Positions 8,435 to 16,640 of a stretch of 64,000 nucleotides of DNA are shown piece by piece. Position 1 is the stretch's first letter. Every line of letters begins with the position of its first letter. The notes below the pieces were generated by a model. It was not told where the DNA came from and made no database searches. It saw only the letters and a program-made list of their open reading frames with translations. The position numbers were made by a program, and so were the translations under genes. Source of the DNA: Pseudomonas graminis (lineage in GTDB: Bacteria > Pseudomonadota > Gammaproteobacteria > Pseudomonadales > Pseudomonadaceae); contig NZ_MTSB01000001.1 of the NCBI RefSeq assembly GCF_002093745.1, forward strand, positions 365,863-429,862, written 5' to 3'.

Positions 8435-9598
8435 ATGCTTAAAAAAACCCTGATCGCGACATGGTGTACAGCGGCCGTTCTGAGCCTGCCGATGGCGGCG
8501 AACGCTGCCACGGAACAATACAAAAGCGAGCTGGGCACTGTGACGGTCAGCTCAGTGGCTGAAGGGCTGGACCATCCGTGGGCGCTGGCGTTCTTACCTG
8601 ACCGGCAGGGCATATTGGTGACCGAGCGTTCCGGCAACCTGCGCCTGGTGTCGGCTGACGGCAAGCTGTCCAAACCGCTTTCCGGCGTGCCGGAAGTCTG
8701 GGCGCGTAAGCAAGGTGGCCTGCTTGATGTCGTGCTTTCGCCGGACTTCGCCAAGGACCGCATGGTGTACCTGACCTATTCCGAGGGCAGCGGCAAAACC
8801 GCCGCCGAAGGCGACACGGCAGGCACCGCGGCAGGCCGTGGTCGTCTGTCGGCTGACATGACCCGGCTGGAAGACTTTGAAGTGATCTTCCGCCAGCAAC
8901 CTAAACTGTCGGTCGGCAATCATTTTGGCGCGCGGATGGTCTTTGATCGCGACGGTTACCTGTTTATCGCGCTGGGCGAGAACAATGATCGGCCTACCGC
9001 ACAAGACCTGGACAAGCTGCAAGGCAAAGTGGTGCGTATCTACCCGGATGGCAGCGTGCCGAAAGACAACCCTTTTGTGGGACAGAAAAACGTCCGCCCC
9101 GAGATATGGTCCTACGGACACCGCAACCAGCAGGGTGCAGCGCTGAATCCGTGGACCGGCACAGTGTGGACCAATGAGCACGGCCCCAAGGGCGGCGACG
9201 AGTTGAACATCATCGAGCGTGGTCAGAACTACGGCTGGCCGCTTGCAACCCACGGTATCAATTACTCGGGCGAGCCGATTCCAGAAGCCAAAGGCAAGTT
9301 TGTCGAAGGCACTAAAGTACCGTTCCAGGTCTGGGAAGTGTCACCGGGCGTCAGCGGCATGGCGTTTTATGACCACAGCCTGATCAAGGACTGGGATCAC
9401 AACCTGTTCATCGGCGCGCTGGCCACCGAAGAACTGATCAGGCTGCAATTCGATGGCGACAAGATCGTTCATGAGGAGCGGATGCTCAAAGATATGAAAC
9501 AGCGTATACGCGATGTGCGTCAGGGGCCGGACGGTTACTTGTACCTGTTGACCGATGACGACAAGGGAAGTGTGCTGAAGGTTGGGTTGGCCAAGTAA
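8435..9598 (+). CDS. Periplasmic PQQ-dependent sugar dehydrogenase family protein (YliI/Asd-like)
   Basis: 387 residues, beta-propeller aldose dehydrogenase family. The signal peptide ends at ANA near residue 24. Family blocks are visible: GLDHPWALAFLPD, VTERSGNLRLV, QGGLLDVVLSPDF, GNHFGARMVF, SYGHRNQQGAALNPWTG, NEHGPKGGDELN and NYGWP. In YliI the last three surround the PQQ site. It probably oxidises aldoses in the periplasm with PQQ as cofactor and feeds electrons to the respiratory chain. The start was set at the ATG after AAGGAAACGCTC rather than the ATG six codons earlier, which overlaps the ribosome site. A bidirectional terminator follows. Confidence 0.88.
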   Translation: MLKKTLIATWCTAAVLSLPMAANAATEQYKSELGTVTVSSVAEGLDHPWALAFLPDRQGILVTERSGNLRLVSADGKLSKPLSGVPEVWARKQGGLLDVVLSPDFAKDRMVYLTYSEGSGKTAAEGDTAGTAAGRGRLSADMTRLEDFEVIFRQQPKLSVGNHFGARMVFDRDGYLFIALGENNDRPTAQDLDKLQGKVVRIYPDGSVPKDNPFVGQKNVRPEIWSYGHRNQQGAALNPWTGTVWTNEHGPKGGDELNIIERGQNYGWPLATHGINYSGEPIPEAKGKFVEGTKVPFQVWEVSPGVSGMAFYDHSLIKDWDHNLFIGALATEELIRLQFDGDKIVHEERMLKDMKQRIRDVRQGPDGYLYLLTDDDKGSVLKVGLAK

Positions 9599-9620
9599 TA
9601 AAGCATTAAAGGCCTAAAAC

Positions 9621-9650
9621 GAAAATTCCCACAATTACGTGGGAATTTTC
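9621..9650. terminator. Bidirectional rho-independent terminator
   Basis: Perfect 12-bp stem GAAAATTCCCAC / GTGGGAATTTTC with a six-base loop, A-rich on the left and T-rich on the right. It lies between the convergent sugar dehydrogenase and PepSY genes and can serve both. Confidence 0.85.
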
Positions 9651-9692
9651 TTATGCGCGCTACAGGCCTGATTCAAGTATCAGGCTGCGGGA

Positions 9693-10001
9693 TTAATGGT
9701 CTTCCGCGTCACGCATCACTTTGCCCGTCTTGGCGTCAACGTCGTAGTTCCATTCAACGCGATTAGGGCCTTTGAGTTCGATCTGGTAAACAAGTTGGCC
9801 GGTGGCGGTTTTGTCCAGCTCGGTGTCGTGAATCGTGAAACCGGGGTGGGCGGCCAGCGCATCTTTGTTGAACTGTTCGAAATCACCGACTGTGCCGGCC
9901 TTGTGCAAGCGTACTACTTCATCGGGACCGATATCGGCTTGAGCAACACCGGCAGCAGCAGTAAGGGCAACAGCAGCGAAGAGGGCAGACATACGTTTCA
10001 T
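9693..10001 (-). CDS. PepSY-domain exported protein
   Basis: 102 residues. Signal peptide MKRMSALFAAVALTAAAGVAQA, then a single PepSY domain: a helix with VVRLHKAGTVGDFEQFNKDAL, followed by the typical beta pattern with GQLVYQIELKG and WNYDVDAKTGKVMRDAEDH, the canonical family end. PepSY proteins of this size are periplasmic. In pseudomonads they are often controlled by metal- or cation-sensing two-component systems, which fits the TTAAG tandem box ~90 bp upstream of the start. The molecular role is not known. Confidence 0.85.
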   Translation of the reverse strand: MKRMSALFAAVALTAAAGVAQADIGPDEVVRLHKAGTVGDFEQFNKDALAAHPGFTIHDTELDKTATGQLVYQIELKGPNRVEWNYDVDAKTGKVMRDAEDH

Positions 10002-10091
10002 ACGGTGTTCCTTCTGATTGATCTGTTTTAATGGATTCGTGAAACCCTGATGAGTTCAGCGGTTTTGTTGAATTCAGATTAGCCACGCTTA

Positions 10092-10108
10092 CTTAATTCA
10101 CGCTTAAT
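10092..10108 (-). promoter_or_regulatory. Tandem TTAAG box (PmrA/BqsR-type response regulator site)
   Basis: The plus strand reads CTTAAT-TCACG-CTTAAT. On the minus strand this is TTAAG-N6-TTAAG, the arrangement reported for the BqsR/CarR site in P. aeruginosa; read as CTTAAT-N5-CTTAAT it is the PmrA box. It sits ~90 bp upstream of the PepSY start codon, in the right place to activate it, and ~190 bp upstream of the divergent TonB receptor. The match is seen; the regulator is inferred. Confidence 0.55.
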
Positions 10109-10300
10109 TATTTCGCTCCGCTGCGCTTTTTGCACCCGCGTGTGTGTTGCCTGTTTTGTCAGCGATGTTTTCCAGTGCAATGTGTTTAACCGCTGACTGC
10201 ACGTAAAGGTTGAAAAAAAACGGTGGTGAACGTAAAAGGTTGCCCCTGCCGGAAGGTGCATCGCGTCTGTCCGGGCGCCTGTCCTTGCGGAGTCTGATCG

Positions 10301-12472
10301 ATGAGTACGCCCTACCGACCTGCCATGCGTTACGCCTGGCGTTTGTTGCCTCTGGGCATGGCCGTGGCCTCGCCGCTGCTGGCTGCCGAGCCGGTCAGTC
10401 TGGAGGCGGTCAATGTGACGGGCTTCAGCGAGCAGGACAGCAGGTCCGACTATAAAGCTGATCGCGCCTCGGTCGCCGGGTCTGAGCAAGCATTGCTGGA
10501 CACGCCCGCGTCGGTTTCGGTCTTCAGCGAAGCGCTGATCAAGGACCGTCAGGCAAAACTGCTGAGCGACGTGCTGCGCAACGACGCGTCGGTAGGCGAC
10601 GGCTATGCACCGGTGGGGTATTACGAAAATTTTGTGGTGCGTGGCTTTGCGTTGAACGCAGCCAACAGCTATCGCATCAATGGTCGCAGCATTGCCGGCG
10701 AGCAAAATGTTGCACTGGAAAACAAGCAGCAGGTCGAGTTGCTCAAAGGGTTGTCTGGCCTGCAGAGCGGCGTGTCCGAACCTGGCGGCGTCGTCAATTA
10801 TCAGACCAAGCGCCCGCAGGACGTCCGCTCTGTGACGGTCTCCACCAATGAGCATGGCGAGCGTTACCTCGCGACCGATATCGGCGGCTGGTTCGGCAGC
10901 GAACAACAGTTCGGCCTGCGCGCCAATCTGGCTCATGAAGACATTCGCTCGTACGTGGAGCACGCCGACGGCCAGCGTGATTTTGCCTCGCTGGCGTTTG
11001 ACTGGACCATCAGCGAGCGTGCCTCGCTGCAACTGGACGTCGAGTACCAGAACAAACAACAGCGCTCGGTGCCCGGCTATCAGCTGCTTGGCGGCACCGC
11101 GCTGCCTCACGACGCTTCGCCACGTAAGTTGTTGGGTTATCAGTCCTGGTCCAACCCGGTAGGCATTGACTCGTTGAACATGAACGGGCGGTTCGAATAC
11201 CAATTCAACGACAGCTGGAAGGGCAGCCTCAGCGCGTCGCGCAGCCGGGTGGTCATTGATGACTACAGCGCCTTCGCCTGGGGCTGCTACGGTTCGGCCA
11301 GTTGTGCGACAGAGGCCGTGCCCAACCACTTCAGCGCCGAAGGCGGTTACGACATCTATGACTTCCGCAGCCCCGACGACACGCGTCGCAACGATGAGGT
11401 CGAGGCGGCGATGTCTGGCACATTCGCGACCGGGGCTCTCGAACATCAACTGACTTTCGGCACCAGTGCCTACCGCCGCACCGTGGACACGCGCGGCACC
11501 TTCAACGAATTTGTGGGCTCGGGCAACATCAATGAACCGCCTGAGTCGGTCGAGCCGTCCAGCCTGCCTCTGCCGCACACCGAGCGCCGCCTGGACAGCC
11601 GCCAGTACGGGCTGTTCGTCACCGACCGGATCAGCTTCAACGAACACTGGCAAACCGTGCTCGGCGGACGTCAGGTACGGCTCGACGAGCAGGCGTTCAA
11701 CGAAGACGGCAGCGACGCGCGGCACACCGAACGCTACGTGTTCCTGCCCCAAGCCGCGCTGATCTACATGCCGCTGGACAACGTTTCGTTGTACACCCGC
11801 TACAGCAAGGGCCTTTCGCTGGGCGGGACAGCGGCCTGGTTCACCACCAATGCGAGCGAAACCCTCGCGCCGACGGTCTCGCGTCAGCTCGAAGCGGGCA
11901 TCAAGTATGACTGGCAACGCATGAGCTTCACGGCAGCGCTGTTTCAGGCCCGTCAGGCCTACCAGTATTCCCGGCCCAACGATGACGGCACCTTTACCTA
12001 CGTGCAGCAGGGCGAACAGAAAAACACAGGGCTGGAACTGGGCGCGAGCTGCTGGTTGACCGACCGCTTGCAGGTGTCCGCCAGTGCGGCGGCCATTAAG
12101 GCTCGGGTCGACGGCAGCGGCACCGAGGCTTATGAAGGCCATCAGGCGCTCAACGTGCCCAAGTACCGCGGTACGCTGCAAGCCGATTACAGCCTGCCGA
12201 TTCGCGGCCTGGCGTTACTCGGCGGCGTGCAGTACAGCGCCAGCAAATACGCTGATCGCGAAGGCTCGGTGCAGGTCAATGACTACGCGCTGTTCAACAT
12301 CGGCAGTCGATACAGCACTCAGGTGGGCGGGTACGACACTGTTTTGCGCTTCACCGTCGACAATGTGTTCGACAAGCGCTACTGGCGCGATGCCGGTGAG
12401 TACCTGGGCGACGATTACCTGTTCATGGGCGCGCCCAGAACCGCCAGATTATCCGCGTCGGTCAATTTCTAA
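10301..12472 (+). CDS. TonB-dependent siderophore receptor
   Basis: 723-residue outer-membrane receptor. The signal peptide ends near residue 30 (SPLLAAEP). A plug domain (about 40-175) contains DTPASVSVFSEALIKD, FVVRGFALN, YRINGRS and LKGLSGLQSGVSEPGGVVNYQTKRP. A 22-strand beta-barrel follows, ending in the expected terminal Phe (ARLSASVNF). The family imports Fe(III)-siderophores using TonB energy. No sigma/anti-sigma pair or siderophore gene is adjacent, and there is no N-terminal signalling (STN) domain, so regulation is probably by Fur. The ligand is unknown. The divergent neighbour is the PepSY gene. Confidence 0.9.
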   Translation: MSTPYRPAMRYAWRLLPLGMAVASPLLAAEPVSLEAVNVTGFSEQDSRSDYKADRASVAGSEQALLDTPASVSVFSEALIKDRQAKLLSDVLRNDASVGDGYAPVGYYENFVVRGFALNAANSYRINGRSIAGEQNVALENKQQVELLKGLSGLQSGVSEPGGVVNYQTKRPQDVRSVTVSTNEHGERYLATDIGGWFGSEQQFGLRANLAHEDIRSYVEHADGQRDFASLAFDWTISERASLQLDVEYQNKQQRSVPGYQLLGGTALPHDASPRKLLGYQSWSNPVGIDSLNMNGRFEYQFNDSWKGSLSASRSRVVIDDYSAFAWGCYGSASCATEAVPNHFSAEGGYDIYDFRSPDDTRRNDEVEAAMSGTFATGALEHQLTFGTSAYRRTVDTRGTFNEFVGSGNINEPPESVEPSSLPLPHTERRLDSRQYGLFVTDRISFNEHWQTVLGGRQVRLDEQAFNEDGSDARHTERYVFLPQAALIYMPLDNVSLYTRYSKGLSLGGTAAWFTTNASETLAPTVSRQLEAGIKYDWQRMSFTAALFQARQAYQYSRPNDDGTFTYVQQGEQKNTGLELGASCWLTDRLQVSASAAAIKARVDGSGTEAYEGHQALNVPKYRGTLQADYSLPIRGLALLGGVQYSASKYADREGSVQVNDYALFNIGSRYSTQVGGYDTVLRFTVDNVFDKRYWRDAGEYLGDDYLFMGAPRTARLSASVNF

Positions 12473-12589
12473 GTCAGTGGATTCGCGTGTGCCGGGTGCG
12501 GAACTTCGCAGTACACGCGCTGCAAGCTTTGCTATTCTTCGCGCCCTGTGAGCGCCAGACGCTTTTTTCAGCCATGTTTCGGGGGCTTC

Positions 12590-13906
12590 ATGACGGCCAT
12601 CGTTCAACCCACTCCCCAACCGTTCACCAAAGCCGATTACAAGACCCTGAGTCTTGCGGCGTTGGGCGGGGCGCTGGAAATCTACGACTTCATCATCTTC
12701 GTCTTTTTTGCGCTGACCCTCAGCCAGCTGTTTTTTCCGCCCGACATGCCCGAGTGGCTGCGCCTGCTGCAAAGCTTCGGGATCTTCGTGACCGGTTACC
12801 TTGCACGCCCGCTGGGCGGGATCCTGATGGCGCATTTCGCCGACCGCTTAGGGCGCAAGCGGGTGTTCAGCCTCAGTATCCTGATGATGGCGCTGCCGTG
12901 TCTGCTGATCGGCGTCATGCCCACTTACGCACAGATCGGCTATTGGGCGCCGCTGGTGCTGCTGGCATTGCGTATCCTGCAGGGCGCTGCGGTCGGTGGC
13001 GAGGTGCCAAGTGCCTGGGCCTTCGTGGCGGAACATGCCCCCACAGGGCATCGAGGTTACGCACTCGGGGTGCTGCAAGCGGGGTTGACCTTCGGTTATC
13101 TGCTCGGCGCGCTGACCGCCACGTGGCTGGCGCGCGTCTTCAGCCCGGCAGAGATTCTTGAATGGGCCTGGCGTATCCCTTTTCTGCTGGGGGGCGTGTT
13201 CGGCGTGGTGGGGGTCTGGCTCCGACGCTGTCTGAGTGAAACGCCGGTGTTCATCGCCATGCACGCCCAGCGTGAAAATACGCCAGAACTGCCGTTGGGC
13301 CAGGTCTTGCGTAATCACCGACGGTCTCTGCTGCCCGCAGCCTTGCTGACGTTCGTGCTGACCTCTGCCGTGGTCGTGCTGGTGGTGATCACCCCGACCG
13401 TCATGCAGCAGCGCTTTGGCATCAGCGCCAGCCAGACCTTTACCCTGAGCGCTGTCGGCATCGTGTTTCTCAATATCGGTTGCGTGCTGGCCGGCATGCT
13501 GGTCGACCGCATCGGTGCCTGGCGCGGGGTCATGATCTACAGCCTGCTGCTGCCAGCGGGGATCGGCGTGCTTTACGCCAGTCTCATCCAGCAATGGCTG
13601 CCGCTCGGTCTTGCCTATGCGATTGCCGGCCTTGGCTGCGGAATCGTCGGGGTGGTGCCTTCGGTGATGGTCGGACTGTTCCCCGCACACATTCGCGTGT
13701 CGGGTATTTCCTTCACCTACAACATCGCCTATGCGTTTTGGGCCAGCACCACGCCGCTGCTGCTGATCGCACTGATGCCCTGGAATCTCTGGGTGTGCGT
13801 GTGGTACAGCGTGATCATGGGCATCGTGGGCCTGACGACCGCTGCGGTGTTCGGCCTGCGCCGTGGAGTCAGCGTGGACGCTATCGAAGGCTGCAAAGCC
13901 GGATAA
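12590..13906 (+). CDS. MFS transporter, metabolite:H+ symporter (MHS) family
   Basis: 438 residues, about 12 membrane helices. MHS-family marks are ALEIYDFIIFVFFA in helix 1 and ARPLGGILMAHFADRLGRKR in the first cytoplasmic loop, followed by LRILQGAAVGGE. Relatives carry citrate, proline/betaine, shikimate or alpha-ketoglutarate with protons; the substrate here cannot be assigned. The start was taken at the ATG at 12590. The frame is open for another 14 codons upstream, but those residues (SARRFFQPCFGG) are not conserved-looking. Confidence 0.85.
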   Translation: MTAIVQPTPQPFTKADYKTLSLAALGGALEIYDFIIFVFFALTLSQLFFPPDMPEWLRLLQSFGIFVTGYLARPLGGILMAHFADRLGRKRVFSLSILMMALPCLLIGVMPTYAQIGYWAPLVLLALRILQGAAVGGEVPSAWAFVAEHAPTGHRGYALGVLQAGLTFGYLLGALTATWLARVFSPAEILEWAWRIPFLLGGVFGVVGVWLRRCLSETPVFIAMHAQRENTPELPLGQVLRNHRRSLLPAALLTFVLTSAVVVLVVITPTVMQQRFGISASQTFTLSAVGIVFLNIGCVLAGMLVDRIGAWRGVMIYSLLLPAGIGVLYASLIQQWLPLGLAYAIAGLGCGIVGVVPSVMVGLFPAHIRVSGISFTYNIAYAFWASTTPLLLIALMPWNLWVCVWYSVIMGIVGLTTAAVFGLRRGVSVDAIEGCKAG

Positions 13907-14408
13907 CAATCACCGGACAGTTGCAGTGTCTGCTCGAAACACCGTGACATCCCTCCGCTCACCTTCGTGGGCGGAGTGGTCACATAACGGATATCAGGAA
14001 AGTTTGCTCTTCACCGGTTTCAATTGTAACAACTGATTGTAATTCTGTTTGCTCAAGTCTATCTTGCGCCTGTCTATATCACTGACGCTTTTAATATGGT
14101 TTGTTCTCGAGTTTGTCCAGTATGAGCTATTCATACGGATCGCCTGTTTGCGATTTTTATACACAAGTCGCAGTGATTGTTCCTTATATGGTGTAGGAAA
14201 TTTCTTTGGTACTTAGCTGTTGGTAAGAACTTTCTTACACATGGGCTTGTTCTTTCTGTGCGTCAGGCTACGTAATCGGGAGAAGCGCGAAAACAATACT
14301 CAATAAAACGATCTCTGTGCCGATTCAGTATTCAAGTCATGGAGGACAGATGTAAGAAGCATCCTACAAGAATTGCCTTTAGGCAAAATGATGGCAAGAG
14401 GGAAGATC
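13907..14408. other. 500-bp AT-rich spacer upstream of the HTH-only LuxR gene
   Basis: No gene is supported. It contains a weak hairpin CTCCGC (13953-13958) / GCGGAG (13971-13976) that may end the transporter transcript. From ~14000 on there is AT-rich DNA suited to carry the promoter of the regulator. I looked for a HrpL-type box (GGAACC-N15/16-CCAC) and found none. Confidence 0.4.
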
Positions 14409-14627
14409 ATGTCGGTGACAATCAGAGAGCAAGAGGTACTCGGCCTGTTACTGCAGGGCTGTACGAACAAGGAAATAGCCAGGCAGCTCAGTATCAGTGA
14501 CTATACCGTGCGTGACCACGTGTCTTCGCTGCTCAGAAAGAATCAGGTAAAGACGCGTGTCGAGCTCATGGCTCGTTGTGTTTCTTTGCTGCTGCCCAGG
14601 AAAAACTTTGACCCCCTACATCTGTAG
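14409..14627 (+). CDS. LuxR-type helix-turn-helix protein lacking a sensor domain
   Basis: 72 residues that consist almost wholly of a LuxR/GerE DNA-binding domain: REQEVLGLLLQGCTNKEIARQL, then SISDYTVRDHVSSLLRK for the recognition helix, and the closing VKTRVELMARC. There is no receiver, PAS or autoinducer domain. The start ATG has GAGGGAAG just upstream; an in-frame ATG twelve codons earlier is possible. Stand-alone GerE-type proteins act as small transcription factors. The two downstream genes of unknown function on the same strand are possible targets or partners. Its regulation is unknown. Confidence 0.75.
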   Translation: MSVTIREQEVLGLLLQGCTNKEIARQLSISDYTVRDHVSSLLRKNQVKTRVELMARCVSLLLPRKNFDPLHL

Positions 14628-14841
14628 GATTGTGTAACGCGTGATTCGCTACATAATGAGTTCTGTCACTTCTGCTGTTTACTAGTTCAGTCAGCAGGGC
14701 AGTAGCGCTGCCGGGCAGCGTCTACTTATGCCTAGTGCGCTGTCGTTGCTGAATGTGCAGGCATCGGCTACTTATCCGAAACGTATGGTGTTAAAAGACT
14801 TGCTTGCACGCCCTATCGTCAACAATAAAAAGGAGCAACTC

Positions 14842-15561
14842 ATGACTGTTTGTTTTCTTCGGAGCGAATCAGAATCCGATCAGTCATTGCGGCTGGATCC
14901 GCATCGGCCTGGCTTGAATCTGACGACGGACTTCCATCGCCTCGCCACCCGGCAGGCCGCACTGTCTGTCGTGCAACTCGTCGAGCAACAGGCACAACTG
15001 TCGGGTCCCGTTGGCGTGTTCGTGAAGCTTTCTCGACAGCTCCGTTCCTCGGGGCGTCTGTCGCCGCTGCTGCAGGACGTCGAACGGCTGAAAGGGCGCA
15101 AGCGCCAGTGGCTGGCCGAGCGGGCGGTGCAATTCGCACTCGGCAAGCATTGTCGCCGACCCGAAGTCGACAACCCTTTCAAGGATAGGCTGCGAGAGGA
15201 CCTGTGCTGCATCGTGTTCGATGATGCCTCAATGCACACACTGGTCGAGCGTTATGCCGCCTTTGAAGCGTTGCGGCGTCAGGACGGCGAGTATTTCGTC
15301 AAACTCATCGCCACCACACGAAACACTGTCGAGCGACGGCTTGTCTTTCATGGTTTGCTCGAACACTTCGACCGTTTGCTGCCCATTGAGAAAAGCATCT
15401 ATCCGCTGGATTACCGCGCCGTTCAACTGGCCTACCTGGAACAGGAAGAAGCCCTGTACGGCAAGTTGATCATGGAACAGCCCATCACCGCATTGCTTAA
15501 GGTTCACACCCCCGAGTGGTTGTTGAAGAACCTGTCTTCGTTTGAACTTTCGATTGATTGA
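14842..15561 (+). CDS. Unknown protein, 239 residues
   Basis: Not recognised. The start ATG follows AAGGAGCAACTC, a near-ideal ribosome site; the frame extends upstream without one. There is no signal peptide and no membrane segment, and the protein is predicted mainly helical with many charged residues. Motif-like stretches: FVKLSRQLRSSGRLSPLLQD, RKRQWLAERAVQFALGKH and ERLVFHGLLEHFD-type helices. It lies between the HTH-only LuxR gene and another unknown gene in a segment whose base composition is slightly lower in GC than the surroundings. A cytoplasmic or type III-secreted role are both conceivable, but no HrpL box precedes it. Confidence 0.6.
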   Translation: MTVCFLRSESESDQSLRLDPHRPGLNLTTDFHRLATRQAALSVVQLVEQQAQLSGPVGVFVKLSRQLRSSGRLSPLLQDVERLKGRKRQWLAERAVQFALGKHCRRPEVDNPFKDRLREDLCCIVFDDASMHTLVERYAAFEALRRQDGEYFVKLIATTRNTVERRLVFHGLLEHFDRLLPIEKSIYPLDYRAVQLAYLEQEEALYGKLIMEQPITALLKVHTPEWLLKNLSSFELSID

Positions 15562-15764
15562 ACCTGCGCTGTTCGGGTGCTGCGATGTTCCACGAGTGTG
15601 TGGGTCTCTGTCGGCAATACGCCGAGTATGGCGTTAGGTCCCAGTCGAATGAGTGTTCTTAAGTTTGATGAGTTCAGGCGAGTACTCATCATTCTCTTTT
15701 AACCCAGTGATGGTGAGCCTTCGGCGATCGCTGCCAGGGACTTGATCCATCAGGAGTCAGCATT

Positions 15765-16637
15765 ATGCGAGTTATAAGTTCTGGCGCAGAAGCACTGATC
15801 GCCGCGCAACAACTTGATGACAAAAGGACAGCAAAAACTACGTCTACATTGACCGATACTTCCCGGCGATTCAGTTCGCCAGACTCAGCAGTGACCATCA
15901 GCGGTCAGGCCCTTCTCAAACAAAGGGTGTTCGGGCTCGTGGACCCCAATCGTTCCGCACCTTTGCTCGGAAAGAGCGAATGCGGAACGTCGATGCCTCA
16001 AGCCTCTTTTTTAAACCGGGATGATAGAAGGCTACTGGGCGACGTTTATGAGTGGGCGGCTGATCAGGGTGCTGATCTGGGTTATGTCGATGATCTGGCC
16101 TTTGGGCTGGCATCGTATAGGGAGAAAGATGATGGAAGAGTATGGTCTCGTCATAATCAAGGCAAAACCTATGACATGGAAGGTCACAAGGTGTTCTACC
16201 GTTTTACCGATCGGCACGCGGCCACGGCCCAGCGCATTATCGAGGGCGATGCGTTAAAGACGACGCGGCTGGATCAGGGTTTTATTCGCTTTATCACTGA
16301 CAGGGACTACGGAGCGATAGGCCACAATAATTTTGAGTTCATGGAAAAAGTGATCAACCGGTTTTCAACGTCGGGGGAGAGGAGTCAGCCACTGGGCGCT
16401 GAGTTCGCCGTGTTTAAAAGCGAGAAAAACGACTATATAAGAACCTTGTCCAAGGAAACCTACACACCCGGCGAGGGTGACACCCTGGACATTCTGACGC
16501 CCACAAAAAAAGCCGTAAAGCCAAAAGAAATAACCCTGGAAAGCCTGCGCGACGACATGCGCAAGGCGTTCTTTAAAGCGATGGGGGTCGAGAGCTTTTC
16601 GTCTCTGTTCGATACCCTGTTCAAGGACCGGCGTTGA
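15765..16637 (+). CDS. Unknown protein, 290 residues, Ser/Thr-rich N-terminus
   Basis: Not assigned to a known function. The first ~45 residues are Ser/Thr/Ala-rich and polar (KRTAKTTSTLTDTSRRFSS), followed by AVTISGQALLKQRVFG. A similar SGQALL-x-x-R-x-F stretch occurs, from memory, in a set of Pseudomonas paralogues of unknown role. The centre contains a compact domain with DVYEWAADQGADLGYVDDLAFGLA, and the C-terminus ends MRKAFFKAMGVESFSSLFDTLF. No signal peptide is seen. The start ATG is preceded by AGGAGT. It is convergent with the GGDEF gene only 3 bp away. Confidence 0.6.
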   Translation: MRVISSGAEALIAAQQLDDKRTAKTTSTLTDTSRRFSSPDSAVTISGQALLKQRVFGLVDPNRSAPLLGKSECGTSMPQASFLNRDDRRLLGDVYEWAADQGADLGYVDDLAFGLASYREKDDGRVWSRHNQGKTYDMEGHKVFYRFTDRHAATAQRIIEGDALKTTRLDQGFIRFITDRDYGAIGHNNFEFMEKVINRFSTSGERSQPLGAEFAVFKSEKNDYIRTLSKETYTPGEGDTLDILTPTKKAVKPKEITLESLRDDMRKAFFKAMGVESFSSLFDTLFKDRR

Positions 16638-16640
16638 AGC

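Noticed and set aside
10079..12181. 700-codon open frame on the minus strand opposite the TonB receptor
   Set aside because: It lies antisense to a clear receptor gene, has no ribosome site, and its residues are low-complexity Arg/Ala/Gly/Gln without any domain. High-GC DNA often gives such antisense frames.
15541..15620. Possible HrpL box (GAACC … CCAC) upstream of the 15765 gene
   Set aside because: The two halves are 25 bp apart instead of 15-16, so it does not fit the promoter consensus.
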